The position numbers and the translations under genes are program-made. A DNA stretch of 64,000 nucleotides from Agitococcus sp. GTDB lineage: Bacteria > Pseudomonadota > Gammaproteobacteria > Pseudomonadales > Moraxellaceae. This document shows positions 56,218 to 64,000 of the stretch, one piece after another. Numbering within the stretch: position 1 is the stretch's first letter; each line of letters begins with the position of its first letter. The notes under the pieces were generated by a model. That model did no database searches. It was not told the DNA's origin and saw only the letters and a program-made list of their open reading frames with translations. Location: contig JAUSLJ010000035.1 of assembly GCA_030646715.1 (NCBI GenBank), forward strand, positions 1 through 64,000, in the 5' to 3' direction.

Positions 56218-56249
56218 CGTAGGATGGATAAAGGCACGAAACCCATCAA
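56218..56249. repeat. repeat fragment (family R4)
   Basis: CCGTAGGATGGATAAAGGCA followed by CGAAACCCATCA matches 1440-1470 in a cleaner form. It lies 10 bp past the DUF1566 gene. The following 185 bp to the PIN gene hold no clear gene. Confidence 0.55.
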
Positions 56250-56433
56250 AATCAATAGCTTATAAACCTATAAACCATTATTTGATAAAAAAACCGCTGT
56301 CGTGCAAACTTAAACGGTGCGGTTCCTTCATCTACCCACCTGAAACTTAAAAAACACGTAACAGCGTCTTTTCTACGATGCAAAACAGGTTATGCTATGA
56401 TTACACGCCTAGCCTTATAGAGTCATATCAATA

Positions 56434-56880
56434 ATGACAGTTATTTATCTGGATACTTGTGCGCTTCAACGACCATTAGATGACCAGACCCAAATTAGAA
56501 TATATCTTGAAGCAGAAGCGATATTAGCGGTATTACGATTAGTGGAAGTAGGGCAATTGAGTTTGCTATCCTCCGATATACTGATATTTGAAATATCGCG
56601 TATCCCTAATGTCAACCGCAAGTCAGAAGCTACAACTCTGTTAAAATTAGCGCATATGACCGCCCGTGTGCAAGACAATACCAAAGCATTGAGCCAGCAA
56701 ATTATGATGGAAGGAATAAAGCCATTAGATGCAGCTCATGTGGCAATAGCGATACAAAATCAAGTGAGTTATTTTTGTACGTCAGATGATAAATTGCTAA
56801 AAAAGTTGAAAAATTTAACGCTAGAGACAAATACTCGCTTTGTCTCTCCACTTGAGTTGGTTAATGAGGTGACAGAATGA
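56434..56880 (+). CDS. PIN-domain protein, toxin-like
   Basis: The 148-residue protein has PIN-domain acids D7 (MTVIYLDTCALQRP), E53 (ILIFEISRI), D99 (PLDAAHVAIAI) and D118/D119 (CTSDDKLLKKL), so it should be a metal-dependent ribonuclease. It differs from the VapC at 1505 in sequence and operon order: the small partner gene follows and overlaps it by 4 bp (ATGA). The start has no strong ribosome binding site. A toxin role is inferred from the fold and the paired small gene. Confidence 0.85.
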   Translation: MTVIYLDTCALQRPLDDQTQIRIYLEAEAILAVLRLVEVGQLSLLSSDILIFEISRIPNVNRKSEATTLLKLAHMTARVQDNTKALSQQIMMEGIKPLDAAHVAIAIQNQVSYFCTSDDKLLKKLKNLTLETNTRFVSPLELVNEVTE

Positions 56881-57095
56881 ATGCGGAAATTAAATCTATG
56901 CGTTTAGTAAATGAAAATGCCACACAGTTACTGATTCAACAAATGGGTATAGTCGATACTACTCGGTTTTTTAACCAGTTTTCTACAGGACAAGGTAATT
57001 ACACCGAAGAACGACGAGAAATGGTAGAGTTACTTACGTTGGATGATATTTTTTCAGCCGTTGAAAAAAGCGAATGCCAAACACCAGCCAAATAA
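56877..57095 (+). CDS. small partner of the PIN protein, antitoxin candidate
   Basis: The 72-residue protein starts MNAEIKSMRLVNENATQLLI and contains TTRFFNQFSTGQGNYTEERREM and LLTLDDIFSAVEK. This pattern occurs in small proteins encoded just after PIN genes in cyanobacteria and proteobacteria, as I recall. It has no recognisable helix-turn-helix. It starts on the ATGA overlap with the PIN gene. I infer an antitoxin, but it could be an unrelated accessory protein. Confidence 0.7.
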   Translation: MNAEIKSMRLVNENATQLLIQQMGIVDTTRFFNQFSTGQGNYTEERREMVELLTLDDIFSAVEKSECQTPAK

Positions 57096-57138
57096 TGGTG
57101 CTGGGTCAACGTTTATTTTATGAGCAAGCGTAGTAGAA

Positions 57139-57230
57139 GTAGCCCGCATGGAATGCGGGATAAATATAAGTAAAACAACGGCTTATCGCATAACTCTGCC
57201 TTAATTCCCGTGTTCCACACGGGCTACGGA
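57139..57230. repeat. complete R4 repeat with two mirrored hairpins
   Basis: The left arm GTAGCCCGCATGGAATGCGG folds as CCCGCAT-GGA-ATGCGGG, and the right arm (57205-57230) folds as CCCGTGT-TCC-ACACGGG and ends in CTACGGA. The arms are reverse complements of each other apart from a few bases, 44 bp apart. It lies just past the PIN-partner gene and closes the accessory island. Confidence 0.75.
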
Positions 57231-57245
57231 TTCTTTAATAAATAG

Positions 57246-57274
57246 CTAACCCTCCGTTATCAAGGGAGGGTTAG
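57246..57274 (-). terminator. terminator of the RND efflux operon
   Basis: CTAACCCTCC (57246-57255) pairs perfectly with GGAGGGTTAG (57265-57274). Seen from the minus strand it is followed by CTATTTATT. It lies just past the efflux pump stop codon. Confidence 0.7.
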
Positions 57275-57280
57275 GAAAGT

Positions 57281-60200
57281 TCAATTCAAGCCTTGCCGAC
57301 GCTTTAACGCATAATACAACACAGGAATCAGCACTAAAGTCAGCAGCGTCGATACCAAAATGCCAAAAATTAACGAAATGGCTAAACCGTTAAAAATCGG
57401 GTCATCTAAGATAAAAAACGCACCTAACATCGCCGCCAAACCTGTCAGCGTAATGGGTTTTGCGCGAGTGGCAGCCGCTTGAATCACAGCCTCACTTAAG
57501 GCATCGCCTTGCTCCAAACGCAGATTGATAAAATCAACCAATAAAATCGAATTACGGACAATAATCCCTGCTAAAGCAATCATGCCAATCATTGAGGTGG
57601 CGGTGAATTGCGCGCCCAATAACGCATGGCCGGGCATCACGCCAATAATCGTTAAGGGTATAGGCATCATAATAATGGCGGGGATGGAGTAAGAGCGAAA
57701 CTGAGCCACCACCAATAAATAAATCAACACCAAACCGACACCATAGGCAATGCCCATATCACGAAACGTTTCATAGGTGATTTGTGATTCGCCATCCCAT
57801 TTCAGGGCATATTGACGATAGGGATCGGACGGTTGGCTAATAAAATACTCTTGCAGCGTTGCACCATACGGTAATTTGAGTTGTTGAATCGCTTCACGCA
57901 TGGCAAATAAACCGTAGAGCGGCGAATCCAATTGTCCTGCCATATCCGCGACCACATAGGTCACAGGCAATAAGTCTTTGTGATACAAAATGGGGTCGAT
58001 ATGTTCGGCTTTGATTTGGATAACATCCGACAGATTAATCAACGCGCCATCATTGCTTTTGACCGTCAGTTTTAACAGGTCATCAAGATTCGATTTTTGG
58101 CTATCGGGCAAGGTTAAACGAATCGGAACACCGTATTTTGCCCCTTCAGCCATCAACATAGTGGTGTCAACACCAGACAAACCGAGATTCAATGTTTCGG
58201 CAATCGCTTGAGGGGTAACGCCTAAGGTCATCGCTTTATTTTGGTCAATTAATAATCGATTTTGTGGCGCGGTGGCGCGTAAAGAGTCATCAATAGCGAC
58301 AATATCGGCATTCTTTTCAAAGACTTGACGAACTGATTTAGCGATGTTGGCGCGGCCAGCTTCATCGGCACCATAAATTTCAGCGACTAAAGGCGACATG
58401 ACGGGAGGGCCGGGTGGCACTTCGACGACTTTGACATTGGCACCATGCGTTTTGGCGATTTTTTCCAGTGTTGGTCGCACGCTATTAGCAATGTCGTGGC
58501 TTTTGCGAGTACGTTGGTGTTTATCGACTAAATTGACTTGTAGATCACCTTGCTCGGCATCGGCGCGTAAATAATATTGACGCACTAAACCGTTGAAGTT
58601 AATGGGCGCGGCTGTGCCTGCATAGGCTTGATAATCCGTTACTTCGTTGACGGTGGCCAAATAAGCCCCCATATCGTGCAAAACGGCGGCGGTTTTTTCG
58701 ACGGGTGATCCTGCGGGTAAATCCACAATCACTTGAAATTCGGACTTGTTATCAAACGGTAGCATTTTTAACACCACCCATTTCACCACACCGAGCGACA
58801 CGGACAACACAATTAGCGCGACAATGCCTGCATACAATTGATGACGGCGTTTACGGCCTGTTTCTACGTGTAAAAATGGTGACATCACCCGACGAAATCC
58901 TGCCGTTAAACGGTTGTCGGTAGTGGCATCGTGGCTGTGGCCGGCGTGTTCGGTTTTTAACAGTTTTAGGGCTAACCAAGGCGTAATAATAAAAGCAATC
59001 AGCAGGGAGATCACCATCCCCATTGAGGCATTTATGGGAATAGGGCTCATATAAGGCCCCATTAATCCACTGACAAAGGCCATTGGTAATAAAGCGGCAA
59101 TCACCGTGAATGTCGCCAAAATCGTTGGACTGCCCACTTCATCTACCGCGAGGGGAATGACTTCTAATAACGGTTTATTATCGATTAACATCCGACGATG
59201 AATGTTTTCGACGACAACAATCGCGTCATCGACCAAAATCCCAATTGAAAATATTAAGGCAAATAAAGACACACGATTGAGGGTAAAACCCCACGCCCAT
59301 GACGCAAATAAGGTTGCAGCTAGAGTTAATAACACCGCTGTTCCGACAATTAACGCTTCGCGTTTGCCTAAGGTAAAAAACACTAAGACAACGACGGAAA
59401 AGGTGGCAAAAATTAACTTTTGAATCAGTTTTTGCGCTTTGTCATTGGCGGTTTCACCGTAATTACGCGTGACAGAAACTTCAACACCGCTAGGAATAAC
59501 GGTATTTTTTAATTCTTCAACCCGTTGGATTAAACGCTCGCTGACATCCACCGCGTTTTCACCCGATTTTTTGCTAATAGCAATGGTCACTGCGGGAAAT
59601 TCGCCACTGGCAGTAAAGCCTTTGGTTTTGGCGGCTGCACCTGTCCCTAACCAAACATAATTTTTAGGAATATCCGCGCCATCTGTTATCGTGGCAACTT
59701 CGGATAAATACACGGGTTTTTCTTGATAAACGCCAACAACTAGATTAGCAACGTCATCGTGTGTGCGTAAAAAATCATTGGCTTCGATATGAATCAATTG
59801 ATTGTTTTGTACAGTATCGCCCGCAGGTAGGGCAATGTTACTACGCTTTAATGCACCAGCAACTTCCAGCACAGTTAGGCCATTGGCGCGTAATAATTCG
59901 CTATCTAAAGCGACCTGCAACACACGCGGTGTATCACCTATGGTTTTGACATCACGAGTGCCTGAGACACGTTTTAATTCAATTTCAGCACTGTGGGCAA
60001 TGCGGCCTAAGTCATAAGCGGCGCGTTGCGTATCTTTCGTCCATAAAGTTAACGATAGAATAGGTACATCATCAATCCCTTTAGGTTTGACGATGGGTTC
60101 GCCCACACCTAACTCGGGTTTTAGCCAATCTTTATGACTGTTTAAGGCATCGTACAAACGGACAATGGCTTCGCTGCGTTCAACCCCAACTTTAAATTGG

Positions 60201-60487
60201 ACGGTAAGAATGGCCATATTTGGACGTGAAACGGAGTAAATATGCTCAATTCCTTGAATTTGCGATAACACTTGTTCGGCAGGCGTGGCGACCAATGTCT
60301 CAACATCGTGAGAGCTTGCACCGACAAAGGGAATCATCACATTTGCCATTGTGACATTGATTTGTGGCTCTTCTTCGCGCGGTGTCACGCTAATGGCAAA
60401 AATCCCTAACAGCAGGGCAATAATGGCCAATAACGGTGTCAGTTGAGACGTTAAAAAGGCTTTGGTAATTCGACCAGAAATACCCAT
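57281..60487 (-). CDS. RND-family efflux permease
   Basis: The 1068-residue inner-membrane pump has the RND layout: N-terminal helix, two large periplasmic loops and two groups of membrane helices. Proton-relay acids are in the fourth helix (GILVDDAIVVVENIHRRM). The adaptor gene lies directly upstream on the same strand (2 bp), and no outer-membrane channel gene is present. It resembles the HAE1 and CzcA-like group with a narrow-range substrate. The DUF2892 gene heads the operon. Confidence 0.93.
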   Translation of the reverse strand: MGISGRITKAFLTSQLTPLLAIIALLLGIFAISVTPREEEPQINVTMANVMIPFVGASSHDVETLVATPAEQVLSQIQGIEHIYSVSRPNMAILTVQFKVGVERSEAIVRLYDALNSHKDWLKPELGVGEPIVKPKGIDDVPILSLTLWTKDTQRAAYDLGRIAHSAEIELKRVSGTRDVKTIGDTPRVLQVALDSELLRANGLTVLEVAGALKRSNIALPAGDTVQNNQLIHIEANDFLRTHDDVANLVVGVYQEKPVYLSEVATITDGADIPKNYVWLGTGAAAKTKGFTASGEFPAVTIAISKKSGENAVDVSERLIQRVEELKNTVIPSGVEVSVTRNYGETANDKAQKLIQKLIFATFSVVVLVFFTLGKREALIVGTAVLLTLAATLFASWAWGFTLNRVSLFALIFSIGILVDDAIVVVENIHRRMLIDNKPLLEVIPLAVDEVGSPTILATFTVIAALLPMAFVSGLMGPYMSPIPINASMGMVISLLIAFIITPWLALKLLKTEHAGHSHDATTDNRLTAGFRRVMSPFLHVETGRKRRHQLYAGIVALIVLSVSLGVVKWVVLKMLPFDNKSEFQVIVDLPAGSPVEKTAAVLHDMGAYLATVNEVTDYQAYAGTAAPINFNGLVRQYYLRADAEQGDLQVNLVDKHQRTRKSHDIANSVRPTLEKIAKTHGANVKVVEVPPGPPVMSPLVAEIYGADEAGRANIAKSVRQVFEKNADIVAIDDSLRATAPQNRLLIDQNKAMTLGVTPQAIAETLNLGLSGVDTTMLMAEGAKYGVPIRLTLPDSQKSNLDDLLKLTVKSNDGALINLSDVIQIKAEHIDPILYHKDLLPVTYVVADMAGQLDSPLYGLFAMREAIQQLKLPYGATLQEYFISQPSDPYRQYALKWDGESQITYETFRDMGIAYGVGLVLIYLLVVAQFRSYSIPAIIMMPIPLTIIGVMPGHALLGAQFTATSMIGMIALAGIIVRNSILLVDFINLRLEQGDALSEAVIQAAATRAKPITLTGLAAMLGAFFILDDPIFNGLAISLIFGILVSTLLTLVLIPVLYYALKRRQGLN

Positions 60488-60489
60488 GA

Positions 60490-61494
60490 TTAGTTCCCCA
60501 AACCTGCGGCAATCGGTTCTAAGGCAATACGCTCACCGACATTCACGCCTGCTAAGACTTCAATCCAACCGTTAGCAAGGGTTTTGCCAATTCTGACTTG
60601 TCGTAATTGCGCTTTGTTGTTGGCAGGAATGACATAAACAGCGGTGAGTTCGGAACGACGTAAAATACTACTGACAGGCACAACCAAACGCCGTTCAATC
60701 CCCGTAACAAAGTGAGCTCGCGCTAACTGATTGGGGGCTAATGCACTATTGCTAGGCAAACGTAAACGGATTTCGGTGCTGTGGGTACGTGGGTCAGCCG
60801 ACGGTAAAATGGTCATGCTGCTAGTGGTTAACCAGTCGCTTTGACCTGTAATTTCGATATAGGCTTTTTGATTGCTTCGTACGGCTTCGATGTAGGTCTG
60901 TGGTACTTGAGCTGTGACGCGTAAATTGCTTGGGTCGTAGCCTGTTGCTAAGGCTTTACCCGCTACCGCCATTTCACCCACTTCCACATACAGTGCAGAC
61001 ATCACACCCGAGTAGGGCGCAGTGATGGTGGCAAAGTTTCGCTGGGTGGAGCTTTGTCCTAAACCTGCTTTCAGTGTATTCACTTGTGCTTGCGCGCTCT
61101 TAAAGTCAGCTTCGGCTTTGTCGAGTTGTGATTGGCTAACGTATTGTTGTTTAAACAAATCTTTTAAACGAATATATTGCTTTTGCGTGTTTTCTAATTG
61201 CACTTCGGCTTCGTGAACACGCGCTTTCATTCCTGCGACATCTTGATTAGCGGCGGTAGGGTCGATGCGCATAATCACTTGCCCTTGCTGAACACGCTCG
61301 CCAACACGAAAGTTGATTTCGACAATACGGCCAGCAATTTGCGCGCTGACCGTTGACTGACGTTCGGCTTCGGCAGTGGCCAAACTATCATAGGTGGCTT
61401 CGACTTCTCGATAAGCGACCGTAGTGACTTTTAAGGGTTCGGCTTGGGCACTGTAACTGATACCGATAGCCAATAACGTCAGCCATTTATTCAC
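60490..61494 (-). CDS. periplasmic adaptor (membrane fusion protein) of the RND pump
   Basis: The 334-residue protein has a signal peptide (MNKWLTLLAIGISYSAQAEP), a biotinyl-lipoyl-like hairpin (AQIAGRIVEINFRVGERVQQ and the matching half after TAPYSGVMSALYVEVGEMA), a coiled-coil (about 85-145) and a beta-barrel domain. It would bridge the inner pump and an outer channel. It has no lipobox Cys, so it is not a lipoprotein. Confidence 0.93.
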   Translation of the reverse strand: MNKWLTLLAIGISYSAQAEPLKVTTVAYREVEATYDSLATAEAERQSTVSAQIAGRIVEINFRVGERVQQGQVIMRIDPTAANQDVAGMKARVHEAEVQLENTQKQYIRLKDLFKQQYVSQSQLDKAEADFKSAQAQVNTLKAGLGQSSTQRNFATITAPYSGVMSALYVEVGEMAVAGKALATGYDPSNLRVTAQVPQTYIEAVRSNQKAYIEITGQSDWLTTSSMTILPSADPRTHSTEIRLRLPSNSALAPNQLARAHFVTGIERRLVVPVSSILRRSELTAVYVIPANNKAQLRQVRIGKTLANGWIEVLAGVNVGERIALEPIAAGLGN

Positions 61495-61508
61495 AGAAGT
61501 TCTCCTGA

Positions 61509-61712
61509 TTAATTGACAACGGCTTCACGCTTAAAGCCCAATTTGCCCAATATCCAAAACATGGGACACCAACCCGTCACGGCGGACTGCATTAAGTTCA
61601 GACCGACAAAACCCGTGAACAAAAACCATAATGGATTGACGTAATAGCCCAATGTAACACTCAACAGGACAAAGAAGCCCGCCACTAAACGTAAACCTGC
61701 GTTAATTGTCAT
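61509..61712 (-). CDS. DUF2892 small membrane protein
   Basis: The 67-residue protein has two membrane helices and the DUF2892 pattern [20 protein letters not shown] with a central [12 protein letters not shown]. Family members are often next to rhodaneses and sulfide or persulfide stress genes. It has a single Cys, in the position where the family has it. AGAGAG precedes the ATG. It is the first gene of the DUF2892-adaptor-RND operon (14 bp gap), so the pump may serve sulfur or metal stress. Confidence 0.85.
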   Translation of the reverse strand: MTINAGLRLVAGFFVLLSVTLGYYVNPLWFLFTGFVGLNLMQSAVTGWCPMFWILGKLGFKREAVVN

Positions 61713-61749
61713 GATAAATCTCTCTTAGTTGATTTGATAATTAATATAC

Positions 61750-61767
61750 TATACCCCCTATGGTATA
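61750..61767 (-). promoter_or_regulatory. CsoR/CstR-like operator in the efflux operon promoter
   Basis: TATACC (61750-61755) and GGTATA (61762-61767) form a 6-bp inverted repeat around CCCTAT. The layout, A/T-rich ends and a C-run core, is that of operators bound by CsoR-family repressors such as CstR and CsoR. It lies 38 bp upstream of the DUF2892 start and overlaps the AT-rich region where a -10 (TATAGT or TATATT on the minus strand) is expected. The regulator gene is not visible in this window. Confidence 0.55.
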
Positions 61768-61908
61768 TATGCAAGCAGGCGGATGATGCTTTTGTGTTTG
61801 TTGTAGGTTGGATATTTTGTCTATTTTTTAAGTACGTAAAGAATGGTGAAAGTATTTGTCTTTTAAGTCGTAGCAGGGCAATTGGCAGGTGTAGAATAAA
61901 AGTTCAGG

Positions 61909-62001
61909 ACTTACGCATCGCGCCGCGATTATCGCGTTTTGTGAACATAAAGCCGCCTAAAGCGGCTGAAATGTGAACAAATAAGCGATAACCGCGTAAG
62001 T
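61909..62001 (-). repeat. 93-bp imperfect palindromic repeat, copy B (family R1)
   Basis: Inverted relative to copy A (6687-6779) and of identical length, with five differences. The central stem here is GCCGC-TTTA-GGCGGC on the minus strand. Ends extend by three bases (AGG/CCT) beyond the core. It lies between the efflux operon promoter and the holin-like gene, in the 324-bp gap 61713-62036, which otherwise holds no gene. Confidence 0.85.
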
Positions 62002-62036
62002 CCTAAGATGGTTCATTCTAAAAGGCTAGAGAAAAT

Positions 62037-62390
62037 ATGTTTTACCAAATGTTAATACGGTTATTCCTCAGTGTTTGTGGTTTAGGTTTAGCGGATTATT
62101 TGCTAGATGGTATTCGTTTTGACCAATTCAGCACCTTGTTTTGGGCAGCTTTGTTATTGGGTGTTGCCAATACTTTTGTTCGTCCTGTGTTGGTGTTTTT
62201 TACCTTGCCGATTACGGTATTAACCTTAGGGTTTTTCTTGATTGTAATTAATGCCGCCGTGTTAGGTTTAGTAGCAGCATTATTATCGGGTTTTCATGTT
62301 GCTGGTTTTTGGTCTGCTTTGTTGGCGTGGCTGATTGTGGCCGTGACACATTCAGTGGCAGGGGTGTTTTTGGGCAGGAAGAAATCGTAG
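62037..62390 (+). CDS. phage-holin family IV-like four-helix membrane protein (PF04020 type)
   Basis: The 117-residue protein has four hydrophobic segments spread over its full length, with LRLFLSVCGLGLADYLLDGI and GVANTFVRPVLVFFTLPITVLTLGFF typical of the family. Despite the name, most members are chromosomal membrane proteins of unknown role. No phage lysis genes are nearby. The start has a GAGAAA site of low quality. Confidence 0.87.
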   Translation: MFYQMLIRLFLSVCGLGLADYLLDGIRFDQFSTLFWAALLLGVANTFVRPVLVFFTLPITVLTLGFFLIVINAAVLGLVAALLSGFHVAGFWSALLAWLIVAVTHSVAGVFLGRKKS

Positions 62391-62398
62391 ATTTGAGA

Positions 62399-63184
62399 CT
62401 AAGTTTTTTTCGTCCCCACCAAATCACGCCAAATTTTATGCCCCACTTGGTCAAAATGTCGCGTCATCTCAACAAAAGCATGACGCGCAGCCACATCGAC
62501 AAAAGGTTCAGGCAATAACGGGTCAAAAACCACTTGTTTAATGGCTTTGCTCCCTAATATAAACGATTCACGGGCGGCAGCTTCAGGCTCTAAAGTTTCA
62601 GCGCGTGCTAACCATGCTGTCATTTGTTGGTGGAGTTGAAGATAACTGAGGTTTAAAGCTGAGGTATCCCACAACGCATGAATTTCGCTTTCATGATGAC
62701 TTTCAAATTGGTTGGCAATAAACACAATGGCTTCGCGTTCTAAACCGAGAGTGTAGAGGCGTTTACGCACCGTCAAAATACTATCTTCGATATTGTCAGG
62801 ACGCATATGCAAGCCTTTATACAGCTCTCTAAAGCCTAACAGTTGTAAGGCGCGTTCACGTTTGCGTAGCGCGGTACGGTCGGTTCGGCCTAAGCCCGCG
62901 GAAAATACAGCTATATAACCGCCATTCCAAGTTCTGACACGTTGTTCAGCAGTTCGCCAAGTGGCGACATCGCCCGCCAACTCTAAAGCTGTGGGACTTA
63001 AGCGATAGGTTGCTCGTTCTGCAGCTTCGATTAAACCTTCTGCCGATAATCGTGCCAATGCTACACGCACGCTGTTGTCACTGACGCCAAATAATTGGCA
63101 TGCGGCAATGGCATCTTTGGCCGATAACGCTTCATCAAACGCCAATAATAAATCTAAAATCAAATGCTTGGCGTTGGCTTTCAT
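62399..63184 (-). CDS. PaaX-like transcriptional regulator
   Basis: The 261-residue protein has an N-terminal winged helix (about 10-65) with LFGVSDNSVRVALARLSAEG and the C-terminal PaaX-type ligand domain (WDTSALNLSYLQLHQQMTAW). PaaX represses phenylacetate catabolism genes in response to phenylacetyl-CoA, but no paa gene is in this window. The next gene on the same strand is a desaturase upstream, across a repeat. It may respond to an acyl-CoA. Confidence 0.85.
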   Translation of the reverse strand: MKANAKHLILDLLLAFDEALSAKDAIAACQLFGVSDNSVRVALARLSAEGLIEAAERATYRLSPTALELAGDVATWRTAEQRVRTWNGGYIAVFSAGLGRTDRTALRKRERALQLLGFRELYKGLHMRPDNIEDSILTVRKRLYTLGLEREAIVFIANQFESHHESEIHALWDTSALNLSYLQLHQQMTAWLARAETLEPEAAARESFILGSKAIKQVVFDPLLPEPFVDVAARHAFVEMTRHFDQVGHKIWRDLVGTKKT

Positions 63185-63198
63185 ATGGAAAAGAATCC

Positions 63199-63268
63199 TT
63201 GTAGGGACGAATTTATTCGCCTTTCAACTCAAATATGGGCAATATGGGCGAATAAATTCGCCCCTACA
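63199..63268. repeat. GAATTTATTCGCC inverted repeat (family R3)
   Basis: TGTAGGGACGAATTTATTCG plus CC at 63200-63222 pairs with GGCGAATAAATTCGCCCCTA plus CA at 63247-63268 with one or two mismatches. The arms are about 22 bp with a 24-bp centre. A related copy is at 21414-21473. Confidence 0.8.
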
Positions 63269-63272
63269 GGTG

Positions 63273-64000
63273 TTATTGTTTAGTTGTTGCCCGACGCAAG
63301 ACATCAAAAATACTACTGGCTTGATTGGCTTTAGGAATCAGACCTTCTTTAATTAAAATGGCGTGTAGTTTCGGCAAATTCCAACTGGGAGCTGTTGCTA
63401 AAAAATGATGCTCTAAATGGTAATGCTCATGATGGGGCGAGATCAGTAGTTTTTCAATCCAATTAGCTTTTGAGCTGCGGGCATGAAGTAGGGGGTTGGT
63501 GCTTAACATATCTTCTACTACCGCATGGTCAGCAATTTGGCGAACCCGTAAAAACAAAGGGAAAGGTATTAAATAAGCCAACACCCACAACAAAAAATAT
63601 AAGCCATGTCCCATGCTATATAAGACTGCCCACATGGCCACTTGCCAGCCAATAGAAACTAAACCATTGTTTTTTATAAACTTCTGAATGTAGTTAATCA
63701 TGTTTTGTGGATTTTCGTATACCACAAGGTCAGTTAAGCCGTTGAGTTTGTATTGCCAATAACCACATTTCATCCCCAATAAACCAATGAAACTTTTAAG
63801 CCCTGAAAGTCCACTGATGTCGCGCAATAGCTTGCGTTGTAAACTTGCTTTACTGACAGGGTATTGTTTGGTCATGTGCAAATCGGGGTCATCAACCGTA
63901 CCTGCCAAACGATGATGTGCCATGTGATAAGCCCGATAACCCGCCAAACTATTAAAAGTCGGTAAAGCACATAAATATTCACCGACAAAATCATTCACTT
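63273..64000 (-). CDS. fatty acid desaturase-family protein, C-terminal part (5' end outside window)
   Basis: The frame is open to the window edge, so the N-terminus and first histidine box are missing; only an internal GTG is seen at 63998. Visible are the second box in AYHMAHHRLAG and the third in SPHHEHYHLEHH, with membrane segments between them. The C-terminus continues NLPKLHAILIKEGLIP, as in sphingolipid or acyl-lipid desaturases and beta-carotene ketolase relatives. The substrate is unknown. It is downstream of the R3 repeat and the PaaX-like gene lies on the same strand after it. Confidence 0.82.
   Translation of the reverse strand, partial: VNDFVGEYLCALPTFNSLAGYRAYHMAHHRLAGTVDDPDLHMTKQYPVSKASLQRKLLRDISGLSGLKSFIGLLGMKCGYWQYKLNGLTDLVVYENPQNMINYIQKFIKNNGLVSIGWQVAMWAVLYSMGHGLYFLLWVLAYLIPFPLFLRVRQIADHAVVEDMLSTNPLLHARSSKANWIEKLLISPHHEHYHLEHHFLATAPSWNLPKLHAILIKEGLIPKANQASSIFDVLRRATTKQ

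Noticed and set aside
61734-61976. Plus-strand 80-codon frame
   Set aside because: It begins in the efflux operator and runs through the 93-bp repeat; not credible as a gene.
62037-62390. Prophage or lysis cassette suggested by the holin-like family name
   Set aside because: No endolysin, portal, tail or integrase gene is nearby and this family is mostly chromosomal.

Overview
The window looks like a chromosomal segment of a gammaproteobacterium of the order Pseudomonadales, most plausibly a Moraxellaceae-type organism. It is moderately AT-rich by eye (not computed). The main evidence is gene order. From about 33.0 to 49.8 kb it runs DUF2062 | comEC-exbB-exbD-msbA-lpxK-Trm112-kdsB-PTPase-murB | rne | rluC-HAD-sppA | maf. 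From memory, Pseudomonas aeruginosa has nearly the same order, except that msbA is elsewhere there. The genus is inference; no rRNA or tRNA gene was seen.

Layout. 0-2.3 kb is a mobile/accessory edge: the first codons of an IS3-type orfA on the minus strand, a frameshifted and 5'-truncated IS110-type transposase, a small membrane protein and a VapBC toxin-antitoxin pair. 2.4-8.3 kb carries core metabolism and regulation: ptsP-rppH, malate dehydrogenase, a QueD-family enzyme and two small unknown genes. 8.4-19.8 kb holds fadH, a CoxE-like VWA protein, two tandem unknown paralogues, htpG, gpsA-sixA, topoisomerase III and a TetR regulator. 19.9-26.2 kb is a lipid/ketone-oriented block: a Baeyer-Villiger-like flavin monooxygenase, an SDR and an HSL-type esterase divergent from the TetR gene, then an acyl desaturase, a serine hydrolase and a DUF4282 protein on the other strand. 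26.4-32.7 kb has groESL, a leucine leader plus leuA, a HolD-like gene with rimI, and an AP2-like protein. 33-50 kb is the conserved envelope/RNA block. 50-54.4 kb has the Prc protease, nagZ and an EamA transporter. 54.4-57.3 kb is an AT-rich accessory island with a DUF1566 protein of unknown role and a PIN-domain toxin-like pair in reversed order, bracketed by a repeat family. 57.3-61.7 kb is an RND efflux operon led by a DUF2892 gene under a CsoR/CstR-like operator. 62-64 kb has a four-helix membrane protein, a PaaX-like regulator and a 5'-truncated desaturase.

How it works together. Heat-shock genes htpG and groESL each have a sigma-32-type promoter with identical geometry (CTTGAA, 14 nt, CCCCAT). 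leuA is preceded by a 17-residue leader peptide with four consecutive Leu codons. The rne start region can fold a hairpin over its Shine-Dalgarno sequence.

Short repeats are abundant. The best is a 93-bp imperfect palindrome present twice, at 6687-6779 and inverted at 61909-62001, with five differences, two of which are compensatory in the central stem. Four other repeat families occur between genes. No CRISPR array or complete prophage is visible.
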